Part shown: in pieces, positions 43,261 through 52,753 of the stretch
Layout: each line of letters opens with the position of its first letter
Numbering within the stretch: position 1 is the stretch's first letter
DNA from: an uncultured Desulfovibrio sp.
Lineage (GTDB): Bacteria > Desulfobacterota > Desulfovibrionia > Desulfovibrionales > Desulfovibrionaceae
Assembly: GCF_902477725.1 (NCBI RefSeq)
Contig: NZ_CABSIF010000003.1
Location: 62,001-126,000 of the forward strand
Direction of reading: 5' to 3'
Length of the DNA: 64,000 nt
The notes under the pieces: model-generated
What the model was told of the DNA's origin: nothing
What the model saw: only the letters and a program-made list of their open reading frames with translations
Databases searched by the model: none
Translations under genes and position numbers: made by a program

Positions 43261-43944
43261 TTACGCCTTCTTGGCGCGCAGGCCCGCAAAGGCCAGAATC
43301 ACGCCCAGGGCAATGCCCAACGCCGCCGCAAACACTACCTGAAAGTGGGCGGGCAGCATAAAGGTGATGGTGTGCGCGGGAATCCAGAAGAAGGGAATGG
43401 TCTTCTTGAGCACAAAGCTCCACATGGAATTCCAGTCGATGGTGCGGAACAGGGCCGCCACGTCAGGCTTGGTGCACAAGCTGTTGAGCGTGCCGCCGGT
43501 GGCCGCAATGTGCAGGTCGGTGAGCTTGTGGGTAATCATCAGCACCGGGGCGAACAACGTGTTGATGAGCACGCTGATGGAAAAAGACATGAGCAGCTTG
43601 GCGCCAAAGGTCGTGGGAGCGCCCGAAAGCAGACCCATTTCGTTGAGCAGCTTGAACGTGCCCGCGCCATACACGGTAAAGGCAATCTTGATGCCTATGC
43701 CCAGAAAACCCCAGATAATCGCCTTGGGCAAAACGCCAAAACCAGGCCTGTTATACACACCTGCGGTAATGCGCAGGGCAATGCATTCGCCAAGGGTAGC
43801 CAGAATGGCAAACTTGAGAAAGCTCATGCCAAAAGGATACTGGGCAGTCAGGCTGATAAAGCCCTCAAGCGCCCCTGGCCCAAAAGCCAGCCAACCGAAC
43901 GCCGCCAAACAAACGCCTAAAACCACAAAATCCTTTTGCCGCAT
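43261..43944 (-). CDS. Integral membrane protein of unknown function, possibly Mpv17-like
   Basis: A 227-residue protein with four or five membrane spans. The C-terminal part, WSFVLKKTIPFFWIPAHTIT followed by FQVVFAAALGIALGV, has the spacing of the Mpv17/PMP22 family tail (W...P...F..VP...R). That resemblance is weak and would need a profile search. GGAGAGAGGGT immediately precedes the start. Nothing nearby hints at a function. Confidence 0.65.
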   Translation of the reverse strand: MRQKDFVVLGVCLAAFGWLAFGPGALEGFISLTAQYPFGMSFLKFAILATLGECIALRITAGVYNRPGFGVLPKAIIWGFLGIGIKIAFTVYGAGTFKLLNEMGLLSGAPTTFGAKLLMSFSISVLINTLFAPVLMITHKLTDLHIAATGGTLNSLCTKPDVAALFRTIDWNSMWSFVLKKTIPFFWIPAHTITFMLPAHFQVVFAAALGIALGVILAFAGLRAKKA

Positions 43945-44322
43945 ACCCTCTCTCCGTATTCTCGTTGACGCTCAGGGAGTGTTGACGCTGTGAGAAATTT
44001 TGTTCTCTGCCAGGGATGGAAGCCTTTTTATGAAAGGAGTGTCCGTTGGGTACTCAACTGGAATAAAAAGGTTTTCTGACGCAGGCAGGGAGCAAAAGAG
44101 CCATAGCGTGAACAGGCCCAAATCGGTTGGTCCCGCGCCGCGCGTAACCGCAGGCGGCGGGGAAGGATCAGCCATAGCCGCGCAAGGCGGGCAATTCGCA
44201 TCAGCCGAGCAGACGGAGGGGGGTACCGTCAAGACCGGCTGCCGCATACTAGTGGCATTTTTGCCCCGCGTAAACACCGGCCTTGCGCAAACCTGCACAG
44301 CGGCCCTATTCCTGACCGGAAA
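43945..44322. other. 378-base non-coding region with riboswitch-like sequence
   Basis: No credible gene. On the plus strand, a stretch at about 44060-44220 has fragments resembling a cobalamin riboswitch: GTGAAC-type, GGTCCCGC, GTAACCGC and GGGAAGG blocks in order, then a poor B12-box-like AGCCGAGCAGACGG. No gene lies downstream on that strand, so if real it is a relic. It is also the upstream region of the leftward membrane protein gene. Confidence 0.35.
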
Positions 44323-45612
44323 TCAGGCGCTGGGCCAGCGCACCGGGCGGATTTCCGGGCTGTCTTCATGCAGCGCGCTCTGCTCTACTGTTCCTTCGGG
44401 AGATTCAACGGCCTGGGGCTTCAGCCCGCCGGAAAGCGCCGCCTGCTTGAGCACCTCGCGGGTGCGGGCAAACATGTTGCTGAGAATGGAGTTGGAAACC
44501 AGCATACCGCTACGGGTCAGCCGCATATAGCCCTGCCGGATGCGGATAAGCCCGTTTTCGTGCAGGGCCTGCACCAGCCGCTGGTGATCACGCACAAAGT
44601 CGCGCCCGGTCATTTCGCGGTACTCTTTTACGCGTAGACCCCGCGCTGTGCGCAGGCGCAGCATCAAAAGCTCAAGCACGCGTGCTTCGGGCGTGAGTTC
44701 TTCCACAGTCTGGGCCAGTTTGCCTTCGCGGGTGCGGGCGTTCCAAGCGGCCTGGCTTGACGGATTTGTCCAGCGGCGGTTGTTGATGGTGGACGTGGCC
44801 GAAGGGCCAAGACCAAGATAGTCTTCCCCCTCCCAGTAGCCCATGTTGTGGCGGCACTGAAACCCCATGCGGGCGAAATTGGAAATTTCATAGTGCAGGT
44901 AGCCGTGTTGCTCAAGCATGGCAGCGCCTTCCATGAACATGATGTTCTGGTCGCGCTCCGGCGGCAGGGTCAGGCGGCCCTCTTCCACATCAAGCTCCAG
45001 CGGGGTTCCCGGCTCAAGCGTGAGGCCATAGGCGGAAATATGGTCGGGGGTCATGCGGATAACATCTTTGAGCGTTTGCAGCCATTGGCGCACGCTCAGC
45101 CCCGGCAGGCCCCACATGAGATCAAGATTGATGTTGGCGCAGCCCGCCTCGCGCGCCAAAAAGGCCACGTGCAGACTGTCCTGCGCCTTGTGCGGACGGC
45201 CCAGCATGCGCAGCATGCCTTCGTCCATACTCTGCACGCCGATGGAAAGGCGGTTGATGCCCGCATCCAGATACTGGGCCGCGCGGTGCCCGCCGCGCAG
45301 GGATTCCGGATTGGCCTCAAGCGTCACCTCGGCCTTGGGAACGAGCCTGAAATACTTGTTAATGCGCTCCATGGTCAGGCCGATGATGCGCGGCGAAAGC
45401 AGGCTGGGCGTACCCCCGCCAAAAAAGACAGACTGCACTTCGCTGCCGCCAAGCTGGTCGCCCCAGTGGGCCAGTTCCAGAAACAGGGTATCCACATAGT
45501 CGCGCACGGCGGGGGAGCTGGCCGCATCAACGCCGCGCCCAAGCGGGCTTGAATGAAAGGCGCAGTAGCGGCAGCGTGTGGAGCAAAAGGGAACATGTAT
45601 ATAAAGCAGCAT
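44323..45612 (-). CDS. hemW: HemW-like radical SAM protein
   Basis: A 429-residue radical SAM protein of the HemW/HemN family. CSTRCRYC (CxxxCxxC) begins about ten residues in, FFGGGTPSLLS follows, and ISIGVQS-type LSIGVQSMDEG is present. HemW proteins are heme chaperones rather than coproporphyrinogen oxidases; the absence of the HemN N-terminal extension supports HemW. AGGATCGCTT precedes the start at 45612. The C-terminal tail (about 40 residues) after the winged domain is family-specific and variable. It is divergent from pepA. Confidence 0.88.
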   Translation of the reverse strand: MLLYIHVPFCSTRCRYCAFHSSPLGRGVDAASSPAVRDYVDTLFLELAHWGDQLGGSEVQSVFFGGGTPSLLSPRIIGLTMERINKYFRLVPKAEVTLEANPESLRGGHRAAQYLDAGINRLSIGVQSMDEGMLRMLGRPHKAQDSLHVAFLAREAGCANINLDLMWGLPGLSVRQWLQTLKDVIRMTPDHISAYGLTLEPGTPLELDVEEGRLTLPPERDQNIMFMEGAAMLEQHGYLHYEISNFARMGFQCRHNMGYWEGEDYLGLGPSATSTINNRRWTNPSSQAAWNARTREGKLAQTVEELTPEARVLELLMLRLRTARGLRVKEYREMTGRDFVRDHQRLVQALHENGLIRIRQGYMRLTRSGMLVSNSILSNMFARTREVLKQAALSGGLKPQAVESPEGTVEQSALHEDSPEIRPVRWPSA

Positions 45613-45912
45613 AAGCGATCCTGTGAGTGACAAAAAAACGACGCTCCGCCTGTGCGTAAGGCCCTGCGGAACAAGGAAAAGCCAGTTTTGCAGCAAGCTG
45701 GCAACAGATTTGAACAAGAGCTGCAAGGAATATGCCCGCATCCGCCGCCGTGCCGGGAATTCCGCGCGCGGGCGGCTGCCCGCCCTTGGCAAAAACGCGG
45801 CGGCGAAGTATATTCACCAATTGGAACACGGCGCAAGCGCCCTGCGGCCTTCTGCCGCATCTTTCACCGCGCTGGCGGCTGTACGCAACGCACTTTCAGG
45901 AGAAGCAGCTCT
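45613..45912. other. Divergent region between hemW and pepA
   Basis: A 300-base gap with no gene. I see no clear dyad or sigma-54 element; promoter positions for the two genes cannot be assigned with confidence. Confidence 0.4.
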
Positions 45913-47415
45913 ATGGATATACGCTTTCAGAATCTCGGACCGGAACAATGGAAGGGGGACGTTCTGCTGGCCCCCGTCTGCCAGGATGAAACTCTGCTTG
46001 AGCAGATTCCTGAGCTGGACAAGGTTGCTCCCTGGCTGGTCATAGCCCCTGCCCTGCGTGACTTCAAGGGCAAGACGGGCGAACTGGCCCTGCTGCACGG
46101 ACATCCCGACCTTTCCGTTCCCCGTGTGCTGGCCGTGGGCCTTGGCCCGAGGGAAAAGGTCTCCACCGCCGACATCCGCAAGGCCATTGCCGCCGCAGTG
46201 CAACTGTGCCGCAAGCAGGGCTACACGTCCATAGTGCTGCCCGAACCGGCTCTGGCAAAACTGCCCGGAGGCCGTGAACGGCTGGTGGAAGAATGCGTAT
46301 GCGCCGCCCAGCTTGCCCTGTACCGCTTTACGGCCCTTAAAAAGGCCGATACGGACGAAGCCGCCGACCCGCAGTGGCTGGCCGTGGCCTTTGACGGCCA
46401 AGAAGTGCCGGACGCCGCCCATGCCGCCGCCCGCAGGGGCGAAAACGCCGCCTGGGCCGTGAGCCTTGCGCGCGACCTTGCCACCACGCCGCCCAATTTG
46501 CTCTACCCTGAAATGCTGGCCCAGAAAGCGCAGGAACTGGCGCGCGAAAAAGGCTTTGCCTGCACCGTGCTGGACGAAACCGATCTGGAAAAGGAAGGCA
46601 TGGGCTGCCTCATGGCCGTGGGCCAGGGGTCGGGCCGTCCGCCCCGCCTCATCGTGCTGGAGCACGCTCCTGCCGGACATGAACAGGACAAGCCCCTCGT
46701 GCTTGTGGGCAAGGGCATCACCTTTGATACGGGCGGCATCAGCCTCAAGCCCGCCGCCAACATGCACCAGATGAAGGCCGACATGACCGGTGCCGCAACG
46801 GTGCTGGCCACGGTGGCGGCCCTTGCGCAGGAGGACGCACCCCGCCGTGTGGTGGGCTTGCTGGCCTGCGCCGAAAACATGCCCGGTGGCCGCGCCATGC
46901 GCCCCGGCGATGTGGTGCGCGCCGCCAATGGCGACACCGTTGAAATTCAGAATACCGATGCGGAAGGCCGCCTTGCCCTGTGCGATGCACTGGCCTACGC
47001 CCAGAAAACATGGGTTCCGGCTGCTGTGGTTGATATTGCCACCCTCACCGGGGCCTGCGCCGTTGCGCTGGGAACCCAGCTTGCGGGCCTGTTCAGCGAT
47101 GATGCCGACCTTGCCGAGCGCATCCGCGCGGCAGGCGGCGCTTGCGGCGAAGAGTACTGGCCCCTGCCGCTGTGGAAGCCCTATGCTGAATCGCTCAAAA
47201 GTGAAGTGGCCGATATTTGCCACATGGGCCCGCGTGAAGGCGGGGCCATCAACGCCGCGCTCTTTTTGCAACACTTTATTCAAGAGGGCGTGCGCTGGGC
47301 CCATCTGGACATTGCCGGGGTAGACTGGGCCGCCAAGGCCACGCCCATTGCTCCGGTAGGGCCCACGGCCTTTGGCGCGCGTACGCTGCTCGATCTCGCC
47401 AGGGGAGGCGTATAA
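45913..47415 (+). CDS. pepA: Leucyl aminopeptidase (M17)
   Basis: A 500-residue two-metal aminopeptidase. GKGITFDTGGISLKPAANM with the metal-binding and catalytic Lys/Asp residues and NTDAEGRLALCDAL (the M17 signature) are present. It releases N-terminal residues from peptides in the cytoplasm; PepA homologues can also act in DNA recombination and regulation. The start at 45913 has AGGAGAAGCAG upstream. Its stop overlaps the cobA/hemD start (TAATG), so translation is coupled. Confidence 0.93.
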   Translation: MDIRFQNLGPEQWKGDVLLAPVCQDETLLEQIPELDKVAPWLVIAPALRDFKGKTGELALLHGHPDLSVPRVLAVGLGPREKVSTADIRKAIAAAVQLCRKQGYTSIVLPEPALAKLPGGRERLVEECVCAAQLALYRFTALKKADTDEAADPQWLAVAFDGQEVPDAAHAAARRGENAAWAVSLARDLATTPPNLLYPEMLAQKAQELAREKGFACTVLDETDLEKEGMGCLMAVGQGSGRPPRLIVLEHAPAGHEQDKPLVLVGKGITFDTGGISLKPAANMHQMKADMTGAATVLATVAALAQEDAPRRVVGLLACAENMPGGRAMRPGDVVRAANGDTVEIQNTDAEGRLALCDALAYAQKTWVPAAVVDIATLTGACAVALGTQLAGLFSDDADLAERIRAAGGACGEEYWPLPLWKPYAESLKSEVADICHMGPREGGAINAALFLQHFIQEGVRWAHLDIAGVDWAAKATPIAPVGPTAFGARTLLDLARGGV

Positions 47416-48932
47416 TGAAGGTATTTCTCATCGGAGCCGGACCCGGTGATCCGGGACTGCTGACCATCAAGGGGCGTGACGCCCTGGCCGCCGCCGATGT
47501 GGTGGTATACGACGCCCTGGCAAACGACAGCCTGCTTTCTTACGCCCGCCCCGATGCGGAAAAAATCTATGTGGGCAAGGTGGCGGGCAACCACGCCCTG
47601 CCGCAGGATCAGATCAACGCCCTCCTGGTCAGCAAGGCCAAGGAAGGCAACGTTGTGGCCCGCCTGAAAGGCGGCGACCCCTACATCTTCGGTCGCGGCG
47701 GCGAAGAAGGCGAAGAACTGGCGGCTGCGGGCATTCCCTTTGAAGAGGTGCCCGGCATCAGCAGCACCATCGCCGCCCCCGCCTATGCGGGCATTCCCGT
47801 GACCCACAGGGATTTTGCCTCTTCCGTGACCATCATCACCGGGCACGAAAATCCGGACAAGCCCGGCTCCGTGCACAACTGGAAGGCCCTTGCCGCCAGC
47901 GCCTCCACTCTGGTCTTTGTGATGGGCATGAAAAACCTGCCCGACATCGCCCGCAATCTGCTTGAAGCAGGGATGGATCCGCACACCCCGGCGGCGCTTA
48001 TCTATCGCGGCACAACGCCCTATCAGCGCAGCCTTGTGGATACCCTGGCCCGTCTGCCCCAGGCGGCGGTTGAAGCCAAATTCACCAATCCTTCGGTCAT
48101 TCTTGTGGGCAAGGTTGCCACCTTGCGCGACACCCTTGGCTGGTTTGAGAAAAAGCCGCTTTTTGGCCGCAGCGTTGTTGTAACCCGCGCGCGCGAGCAG
48201 GCCAGCGGTCTCGCCCAGAGCCTTACGGCGCTGGGGGCCGAGGTCATCCAGTGCCCTACCATTGAAATCAGCCCTCTTGCCGATTATGCGGAACTTGACG
48301 CGGCTCTGGACAATCTTGCCAGCTACGGCTGGGTTATCTTTACCTCGGTCAACGGCGTAAAGCACTTCTGGCTGCGGCTGGCAAAAACGGGCAAGGACAG
48401 CCGCGCCCTCGGCAACTGCAAGGTGGCCGCCATCGGCCCCGCCACCGCCGACGCTCTGACCGAACGCGGCATCATCCCCGATTTCATTCCCGAGCGCTAC
48501 ATGGCCGAGGGTGTGCTTGAAGGCCTGATGGCCCTTGAAAACGGCAACGTGGCTGGCATGCGCTTTTTGCTGCCCCGCGCCGCCAAGGCCCGCGAAGTGC
48601 TGCCCGAAGAACTGCGCAAGGCAGGAGCAGTGGTGGACGTTATTTCCGCCTACGAAACCGTACCCGCAGCGCACAAAAGGGATGAAGTCCTCGAACGCAT
48701 CAACGCTGGCACCCTGAACTGCGTGACCTTCGGCTCCTCCTCCACAGTGGAGAACTTCCTCTCCCTTATCCCGGCTGCAATCCTCAAGACGCACCCGGAA
48801 GTGAAGCTGGCCGCCATCGGGCCGGTAACGGCAGAAACGCTGCAAAAAAATGGCCTTACCTGCAACATCATGCCCATGGATTACACCATCCCGGCACTGG
48901 TGGACGCCCTGAAAACGTACTTTGCGAGATAA
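47415..48932 (+). CDS. CobA-HemD fusion: uroporphyrinogen-III methyltransferase/synthase
   Basis: A 505-residue bifunctional enzyme. Residues 1 to about 245 are the SAM-dependent methyltransferase (GAGPGDPGLLTIKGRDAL, GRGGEEGEEL, VPGISS) making precorrin-2; the rest is uroporphyrinogen-III synthase (VTRAREQASGLAQSL to the end). In sulfate reducers this supplies siroheme and cobalamin and the alternative heme route. It overlaps pepA by one base and purN begins three bases after its stop. Confidence 0.92.
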   Translation: MKVFLIGAGPGDPGLLTIKGRDALAAADVVVYDALANDSLLSYARPDAEKIYVGKVAGNHALPQDQINALLVSKAKEGNVVARLKGGDPYIFGRGGEEGEELAAAGIPFEEVPGISSTIAAPAYAGIPVTHRDFASSVTIITGHENPDKPGSVHNWKALAASASTLVFVMGMKNLPDIARNLLEAGMDPHTPAALIYRGTTPYQRSLVDTLARLPQAAVEAKFTNPSVILVGKVATLRDTLGWFEKKPLFGRSVVVTRAREQASGLAQSLTALGAEVIQCPTIEISPLADYAELDAALDNLASYGWVIFTSVNGVKHFWLRLAKTGKDSRALGNCKVAAIGPATADALTERGIIPDFIPERYMAEGVLEGLMALENGNVAGMRFLLPRAAKAREVLPEELRKAGAVVDVISAYETVPAAHKRDEVLERINAGTLNCVTFGSSSTVENFLSLIPAAILKTHPEVKLAAIGPVTAETLQKNGLTCNIMPMDYTIPALVDALKTYFAR

Positions 48933-48935
48933 AAC

Positions 48936-49610
48936 ATGCCCCTGAATATCGCCATACTGGCCTCCGGCAGCGGCACAAACGCTCAGGCCATGATCGACAA
49001 GGCCGCCCAGGGCGTGCTTGACGTGAACATTGCCCTGATCGTTTGTAACCGCCCCGGTGCGGGAGTTGTGAGCCGTGCGGAAAAGGCGGGCATCCCCTGC
49101 CTTGTACTGGATCACAAAAGCTTCCCCGATCGCGAGAGCTTTGACGCCCGCATGGTTGAGGCCCTGCGTGAAGCCGGGGCTGAGCTTGTGGTGCTGGCGG
49201 GCTATATGCGTCTGCTGACCCCTGTGTTCCTTGAGGCCTTTGCCGGAAAGGTCATCAATATCCACCCGGCGCTGCTGCCCAGCTTTCCCGGTGTGCACGG
49301 TGGTGCCGATGCCGTCAACTATGGCGTCAAGGTTTCCGGCTGCACCGTGCATTTTGTGGAAGAAAAGGTGGACAGCGGCCCAGTGCTGATTCAGGCCGTT
49401 GTGCCGGTCAACGCTGGCGAAAGCGAGGACGACCTCATGAACCGCATCCATGTAATGGAGCACCGCATCTATCCCCAGGCAATCCAGTGGCTGGCGCAGG
49501 GGCGCATAGATGTGCAGGGGCGGCAGGTGCACCTCAAGCCCGGCAATAGCCCCCGCGCGCAGCACGATGGCGACTGGCTGGTGTGGCCGCCGCTGGAGCA
49601 GGGATTTTAA
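48936..49610 (+). CDS. purN: Phosphoribosylglycinamide formyltransferase
   Basis: A 224-residue GART enzyme adding formyl from 10-formyl-THF to GAR. IAILASGSGTNAQAM, NIHPALLPSFPG and HFVEEKVDSGPV carry the active site, including the catalytic Asn-His-Asp. It closes the pepA-cobA/hemD-purN run and is followed by a terminator. Confidence 0.95.
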   Translation: MPLNIAILASGSGTNAQAMIDKAAQGVLDVNIALIVCNRPGAGVVSRAEKAGIPCLVLDHKSFPDRESFDARMVEALREAGAELVVLAGYMRLLTPVFLEAFAGKVINIHPALLPSFPGVHGGADAVNYGVKVSGCTVHFVEEKVDSGPVLIQAVVPVNAGESEDDLMNRIHVMEHRIYPQAIQWLAQGRIDVQGRQVHLKPGNSPRAQHDGDWLVWPPLEQGF

Positions 49611-49957
49611 TTGCTGCCAACGGTAGGTCCTTTAACGAAATGATGAGGAGGCCCTTTAACAAAGGGTCTCCTTTTTTTGACAGTTTTCAAAACCGGCGGT
49701 GCTGAATGTTCCGCTGTCGCCCGCCTTGCCACCTGTCGCCCTCGGCTGATTTCATTACTTACAAAAGTTTCAAAACTTACAAATCTAGAATCCGCGTTGC
49801 TCAGGCGCAATTTGATGTGCTATTTTTCTAATATCAACAGAGCATATTTTATTCTTTGCTCAATCAATCAGTTTTTTGCCACTCTTTCGGCCACAAGCAA
49901 TTTCTCGCGCAATAGCTTGAAATAATGGCAAAATCACCTACTTTTGAGGAAACCCTT
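49611..49957 (+). promoter_or_regulatory. Upstream region of the fumarate reductase operon
   Basis: A 347-base gap, AT-rich after 49740. It holds the purN terminator (49646-49679), a direct repeat ACTTACAAA (49757 and 49775) and the dyad AAGTTTCAAAACTT (49765-49778) between them. These could be binding sites of a redox or fumarate-responsive regulator. No gene is seen. Confidence 0.45.
49646..49679 (+). terminator. Terminator after purN
   Basis: A 12-base stem from AGGAG..CCCTTT to AAAGGG..CTCCT with a three-base loop and a run of seven T. It lies 35 bases past the purN stop. Confidence 0.9.
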
Positions 49958-51790
49958 ATGACGCAGCAGTTTACCCGCAGAAAATTTCTGCAATCGGCCT
50001 GCATCACCATCAGCGCGCTGACGGTGAACATGAGCGGCATTGAAAAAGCTCTTGCCGCAGCCGCTGGTGTCGGCCCCCTGGCCACCTGCGACATCTTGAT
50101 CATCGGATCAGGTGGCGCTGGCCTGCGAGCCGCCGTGGCAGCCCTGCAAAAAAATCCCAAACTCAACGTGGTTGTGGTCAGCAAGTGCATGCCTTCGCGT
50201 AGCGCCACCTGTATGGCCGAAGGCGGCATCAACGGCGTCACCGATTTCAGCAAGGGCGACTCCTACGAGCTGCACTGCTTTGATACCGTGAAGGGCGGCG
50301 ACTATCTGGTTGACCAGGAATCCACGCTCAAATTCTGCGAGCAGGCAGGCCCCGCCATCCTTGAACTGGATTATCTGGGCATGCCCTTCTCGCGCACGGC
50401 TGAAGGCAAGGTCAAGGCCCGCCCCTTTGGCGGCGCATCCAAGGTACGTTGCAACTACTCCGCCGACAAAACCGGCCACATCGTTGCCCACACCTGCCTG
50501 GACGATGCCCTGAGCCACGGCGTCAAATTCCTCATGGATCACGAGCTGCTTGATGTGGCCGTGGACAATGGCCGCTGCGAAGGCGCCGTGCTGCGCAACA
50601 TCCGCACCGGCGAAATCGCCCCTGTGCGCGCCAAGGCCGTGGTGCTTGCCACCGGCGGCTATACCCGCATTTTCTGGAACCGCACTTCCACCCCCTACAT
50701 TGCCACAGGCGACGGCGTTGCAGCTGCCCTGCGCGCGGGCATTCCCTTCAAGGATGCCGAAATGGTGCAGTTCCACCCCACGGGCGTGGTGCACGGCGGC
50801 GTGCTGATTACCGAAGCGGCGCGCGGTGAAGGCGGCTATCTGCTCAACAACAAGGGCGAGCGCTTCATGAAGACCTACGCCCCCGCCAAGATGGAACTTG
50901 GACCCCGCGACATCGTGGCCCGCGCCATTGAGACGGAAATCCGCGAAGGGCGCGGCTACGGTCAGGGCCTGGAAGCCTATGTGCTGCTTGACCTGAGGCA
51001 CCTCGGCAAGGATAAGATCGTGCACGATCTGCCGCAGATCCGCCACGTGGGCAAGCTTTTTGAAAATATCGACCTTGTGGACAAGCCCATGGTCATCCGC
51101 CCCACGGCCCACTACTCCATGGGCGGCATTGACGTGAACACCTTTGACGACATGGCCACGGTTGTGCCCGGCCTGTTTGCCGCTGGTGAAGCTTCGTGCG
51201 TGTCCATCCACGGCGCAAACCGCCTTGGCGGCAATTCGCTGGCCGATGCGGTGGTAACGGGCAAAATCGCCGGTAACGGCGCGGCGGCCTTTGCCAGCCA
51301 TGCCGATTTTGGCGCGGGCAAACGCCTCACCGACCTGACCGCCCGCTGGCAGGATCGCTTCCGCAACACCACCAACGGCGGCGATGCCAAACAGATGTAC
51401 TCCATCCGCGAAGAAATGGGCGCACAGCTCTGGGACAACATGGGTATTTTCCGCACCCAGTCCAAGCTTGACTCCCTGAGCAGCACCCTGGCCGACCTGC
51501 GTTCGCGCTACGACGCCCTGCGCGTCCCCAACGCCAACCCCGTCTACAATACGGTGTTCACCGAATATGTGGAGCTGGGCAACATGCTGCAACTGGCCCA
51601 GGCCGCCTGCCTTGCCGCCTCAGAGCGCAAGGAATCGCGCGGCGCGCACACCCGCGAGGACTTCCCCAAGCGTGACGATGCCAACTTCCTCAAGCACAGC
51701 ATGGTCACCATGGACGACAGCGGCAAAATGCGCATGGGCTGGAAAGAAGTGGAGATCACCAAATTCAAGCCCGAGGAGCGGAAGTACTAA
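49958..51790 (+). CDS. Tat-exported SdhA/FrdA-type flavoprotein (MfrA-like fumarate reductase)
   Basis: A 610-residue flavoprotein beginning MTQQFTRRKFLQSACITISAL, a twin-arginine signal, so it acts in the periplasm. ILIIGSGGAGLRAA is the FAD-binding start; catalytic blocks FHPTGVV, TEAARGEGGYL and GANRLGGNSL are conserved. The FAD-attachment histidine of SdhA/FrdA (RSHT..AQGG) is replaced: the sequence reads RSATCMAEGG, so FAD is probably non-covalent. The start at 49958 has GAGGAAACCCTT; an ATG at 49925 lacks one. With the next two genes it matches the MfrABE (SdhABE) methylmenaquinol:fumarate reductase of epsilonproteobacteria. Confidence 0.85.
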   Translation: MTQQFTRRKFLQSACITISALTVNMSGIEKALAAAAGVGPLATCDILIIGSGGAGLRAAVAALQKNPKLNVVVVSKCMPSRSATCMAEGGINGVTDFSKGDSYELHCFDTVKGGDYLVDQESTLKFCEQAGPAILELDYLGMPFSRTAEGKVKARPFGGASKVRCNYSADKTGHIVAHTCLDDALSHGVKFLMDHELLDVAVDNGRCEGAVLRNIRTGEIAPVRAKAVVLATGGYTRIFWNRTSTPYIATGDGVAAALRAGIPFKDAEMVQFHPTGVVHGGVLITEAARGEGGYLLNNKGERFMKTYAPAKMELGPRDIVARAIETEIREGRGYGQGLEAYVLLDLRHLGKDKIVHDLPQIRHVGKLFENIDLVDKPMVIRPTAHYSMGGIDVNTFDDMATVVPGLFAAGEASCVSIHGANRLGGNSLADAVVTGKIAGNGAAAFASHADFGAGKRLTDLTARWQDRFRNTTNGGDAKQMYSIREEMGAQLWDNMGIFRTQSKLDSLSSTLADLRSRYDALRVPNANPVYNTVFTEYVELGNMLQLAQAACLAASERKESRGAHTREDFPKRDDANFLKHSMVTMDDSGKMRMGWKEVEITKFKPEERKY

Positions 51791-52749
51791 TGCCCACTAT
51801 CATCATTGACCGCTTTGACGGCAAAAACAGTTTTGAGCAGAGCTACAAACTTGATCCGGCGGACGTAGAGGGCAAGACCGTGCTCAACACCCTGCTGTTC
51901 ATCAAACAGACCCAGGATCCCACGCTGAACTTCACGGCCTCCTGCCGCTGCGCCATCTGTGGAGCATGCGCCGTGCGCGTTAACGGGCATGCGATTCTGG
52001 CCTGCGACACCAAGATGGACGACCTTGCCAAAACCTACGGTTCAGAAACTCTCCACATTTCGCCTCTGGCGAACTTCACGGTTATTTCCGACCTTGTGGT
52101 GGACTGGGAACCCGCCATGGAAAACCTGCGCAGGGTGCATCCGGGCATGGTGGCAAAGTCCGAATTCTCCATGAAGGAAGGCTGCCGCCAGAACCAGAAG
52201 GAATTCGACCGCATCATCAAGCAGTGGGACTGCATCCTCTGCGGCGCGTGCGCCTCTGAGTGCAACAAACTCAGCGCCGACCGCAGCGACTACATGGAAC
52301 CCTTTGTCTTCACCCACGCATGGCGCGTGGCCAACGATTCACGCTCCAAGGATCCCCTGCTGCACGGCAAGCCCGCCGTGGCGGGCGGCCTGTGGAACTG
52401 CGTGCATTGTCAGGAATGCGCCAACCGCTGCCCCAAGGGCATCAGCGCTGCCGATGACATTGCAGGTCTGCGTGCCCTGGTTATGGCCAAGGGCATGACC
52501 GACGGCGTTGGCCCGGCCCACGCCAAGTCGTTCTACACCGATCTGGTGGACGATTCTGGCCGCCTCAACGAAGTGCGCCTTGCCCTGCGCACCGAAGGCA
52601 TCAGCACCATTGCCCGCGCGGGCATGGCTGTGACCCTGCTGCGCCAGGGCAAGATGAATCCGCTTGAGGCCTTTGGCGGCGAAACCATTGAAGGGCATGA
52701 TGCCCTGGTGAAGATGATTCAGGCGGCCCATGCCGCAGAGAAGGAGTAG
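51790..52749 (+). CDS. Iron-sulfur subunit of fumarate reductase (MfrB/SdhB-like)
   Basis: A 319-residue SdhB-type subunit passing electrons to the flavoprotein. The [2Fe-2S] site is SCRCAICGACAVRVNGHAILAC-like in two blocks (C.CAICGAC then AILAC), with an extra cysteine in the second position; two ferredoxin-like clusters follow, CILCGACASEC and CVHCQECANRCP. It has no signal of its own, which fits co-export with the Tat subunit. Its ATG overlaps the stop of the flavoprotein gene by one base. Confidence 0.88.
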   Translation: MPTIIIDRFDGKNSFEQSYKLDPADVEGKTVLNTLLFIKQTQDPTLNFTASCRCAICGACAVRVNGHAILACDTKMDDLAKTYGSETLHISPLANFTVISDLVVDWEPAMENLRRVHPGMVAKSEFSMKEGCRQNQKEFDRIIKQWDCILCGACASECNKLSADRSDYMEPFVFTHAWRVANDSRSKDPLLHGKPAVAGGLWNCVHCQECANRCPKGISAADDIAGLRALVMAKGMTDGVGPAHAKSFYTDLVDDSGRLNEVRLALRTEGISTIARAGMAVTLLRQGKMNPLEAFGGETIEGHDALVKMIQAAHAAEKE

Positions 52750-52753
52750 CCGT

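Noticed and set aside
47280..49565. 761-codon minus-strand open frame
   Set aside because: It runs antisense to cobA/hemD and purN and looks like the usual GC-driven shadow.
50108..51592. 494-codon minus-strand open frame
   Set aside because: It is antisense to the fumarate reductase flavoprotein; composition is Gly/His/Ala-rich and not protein-like.
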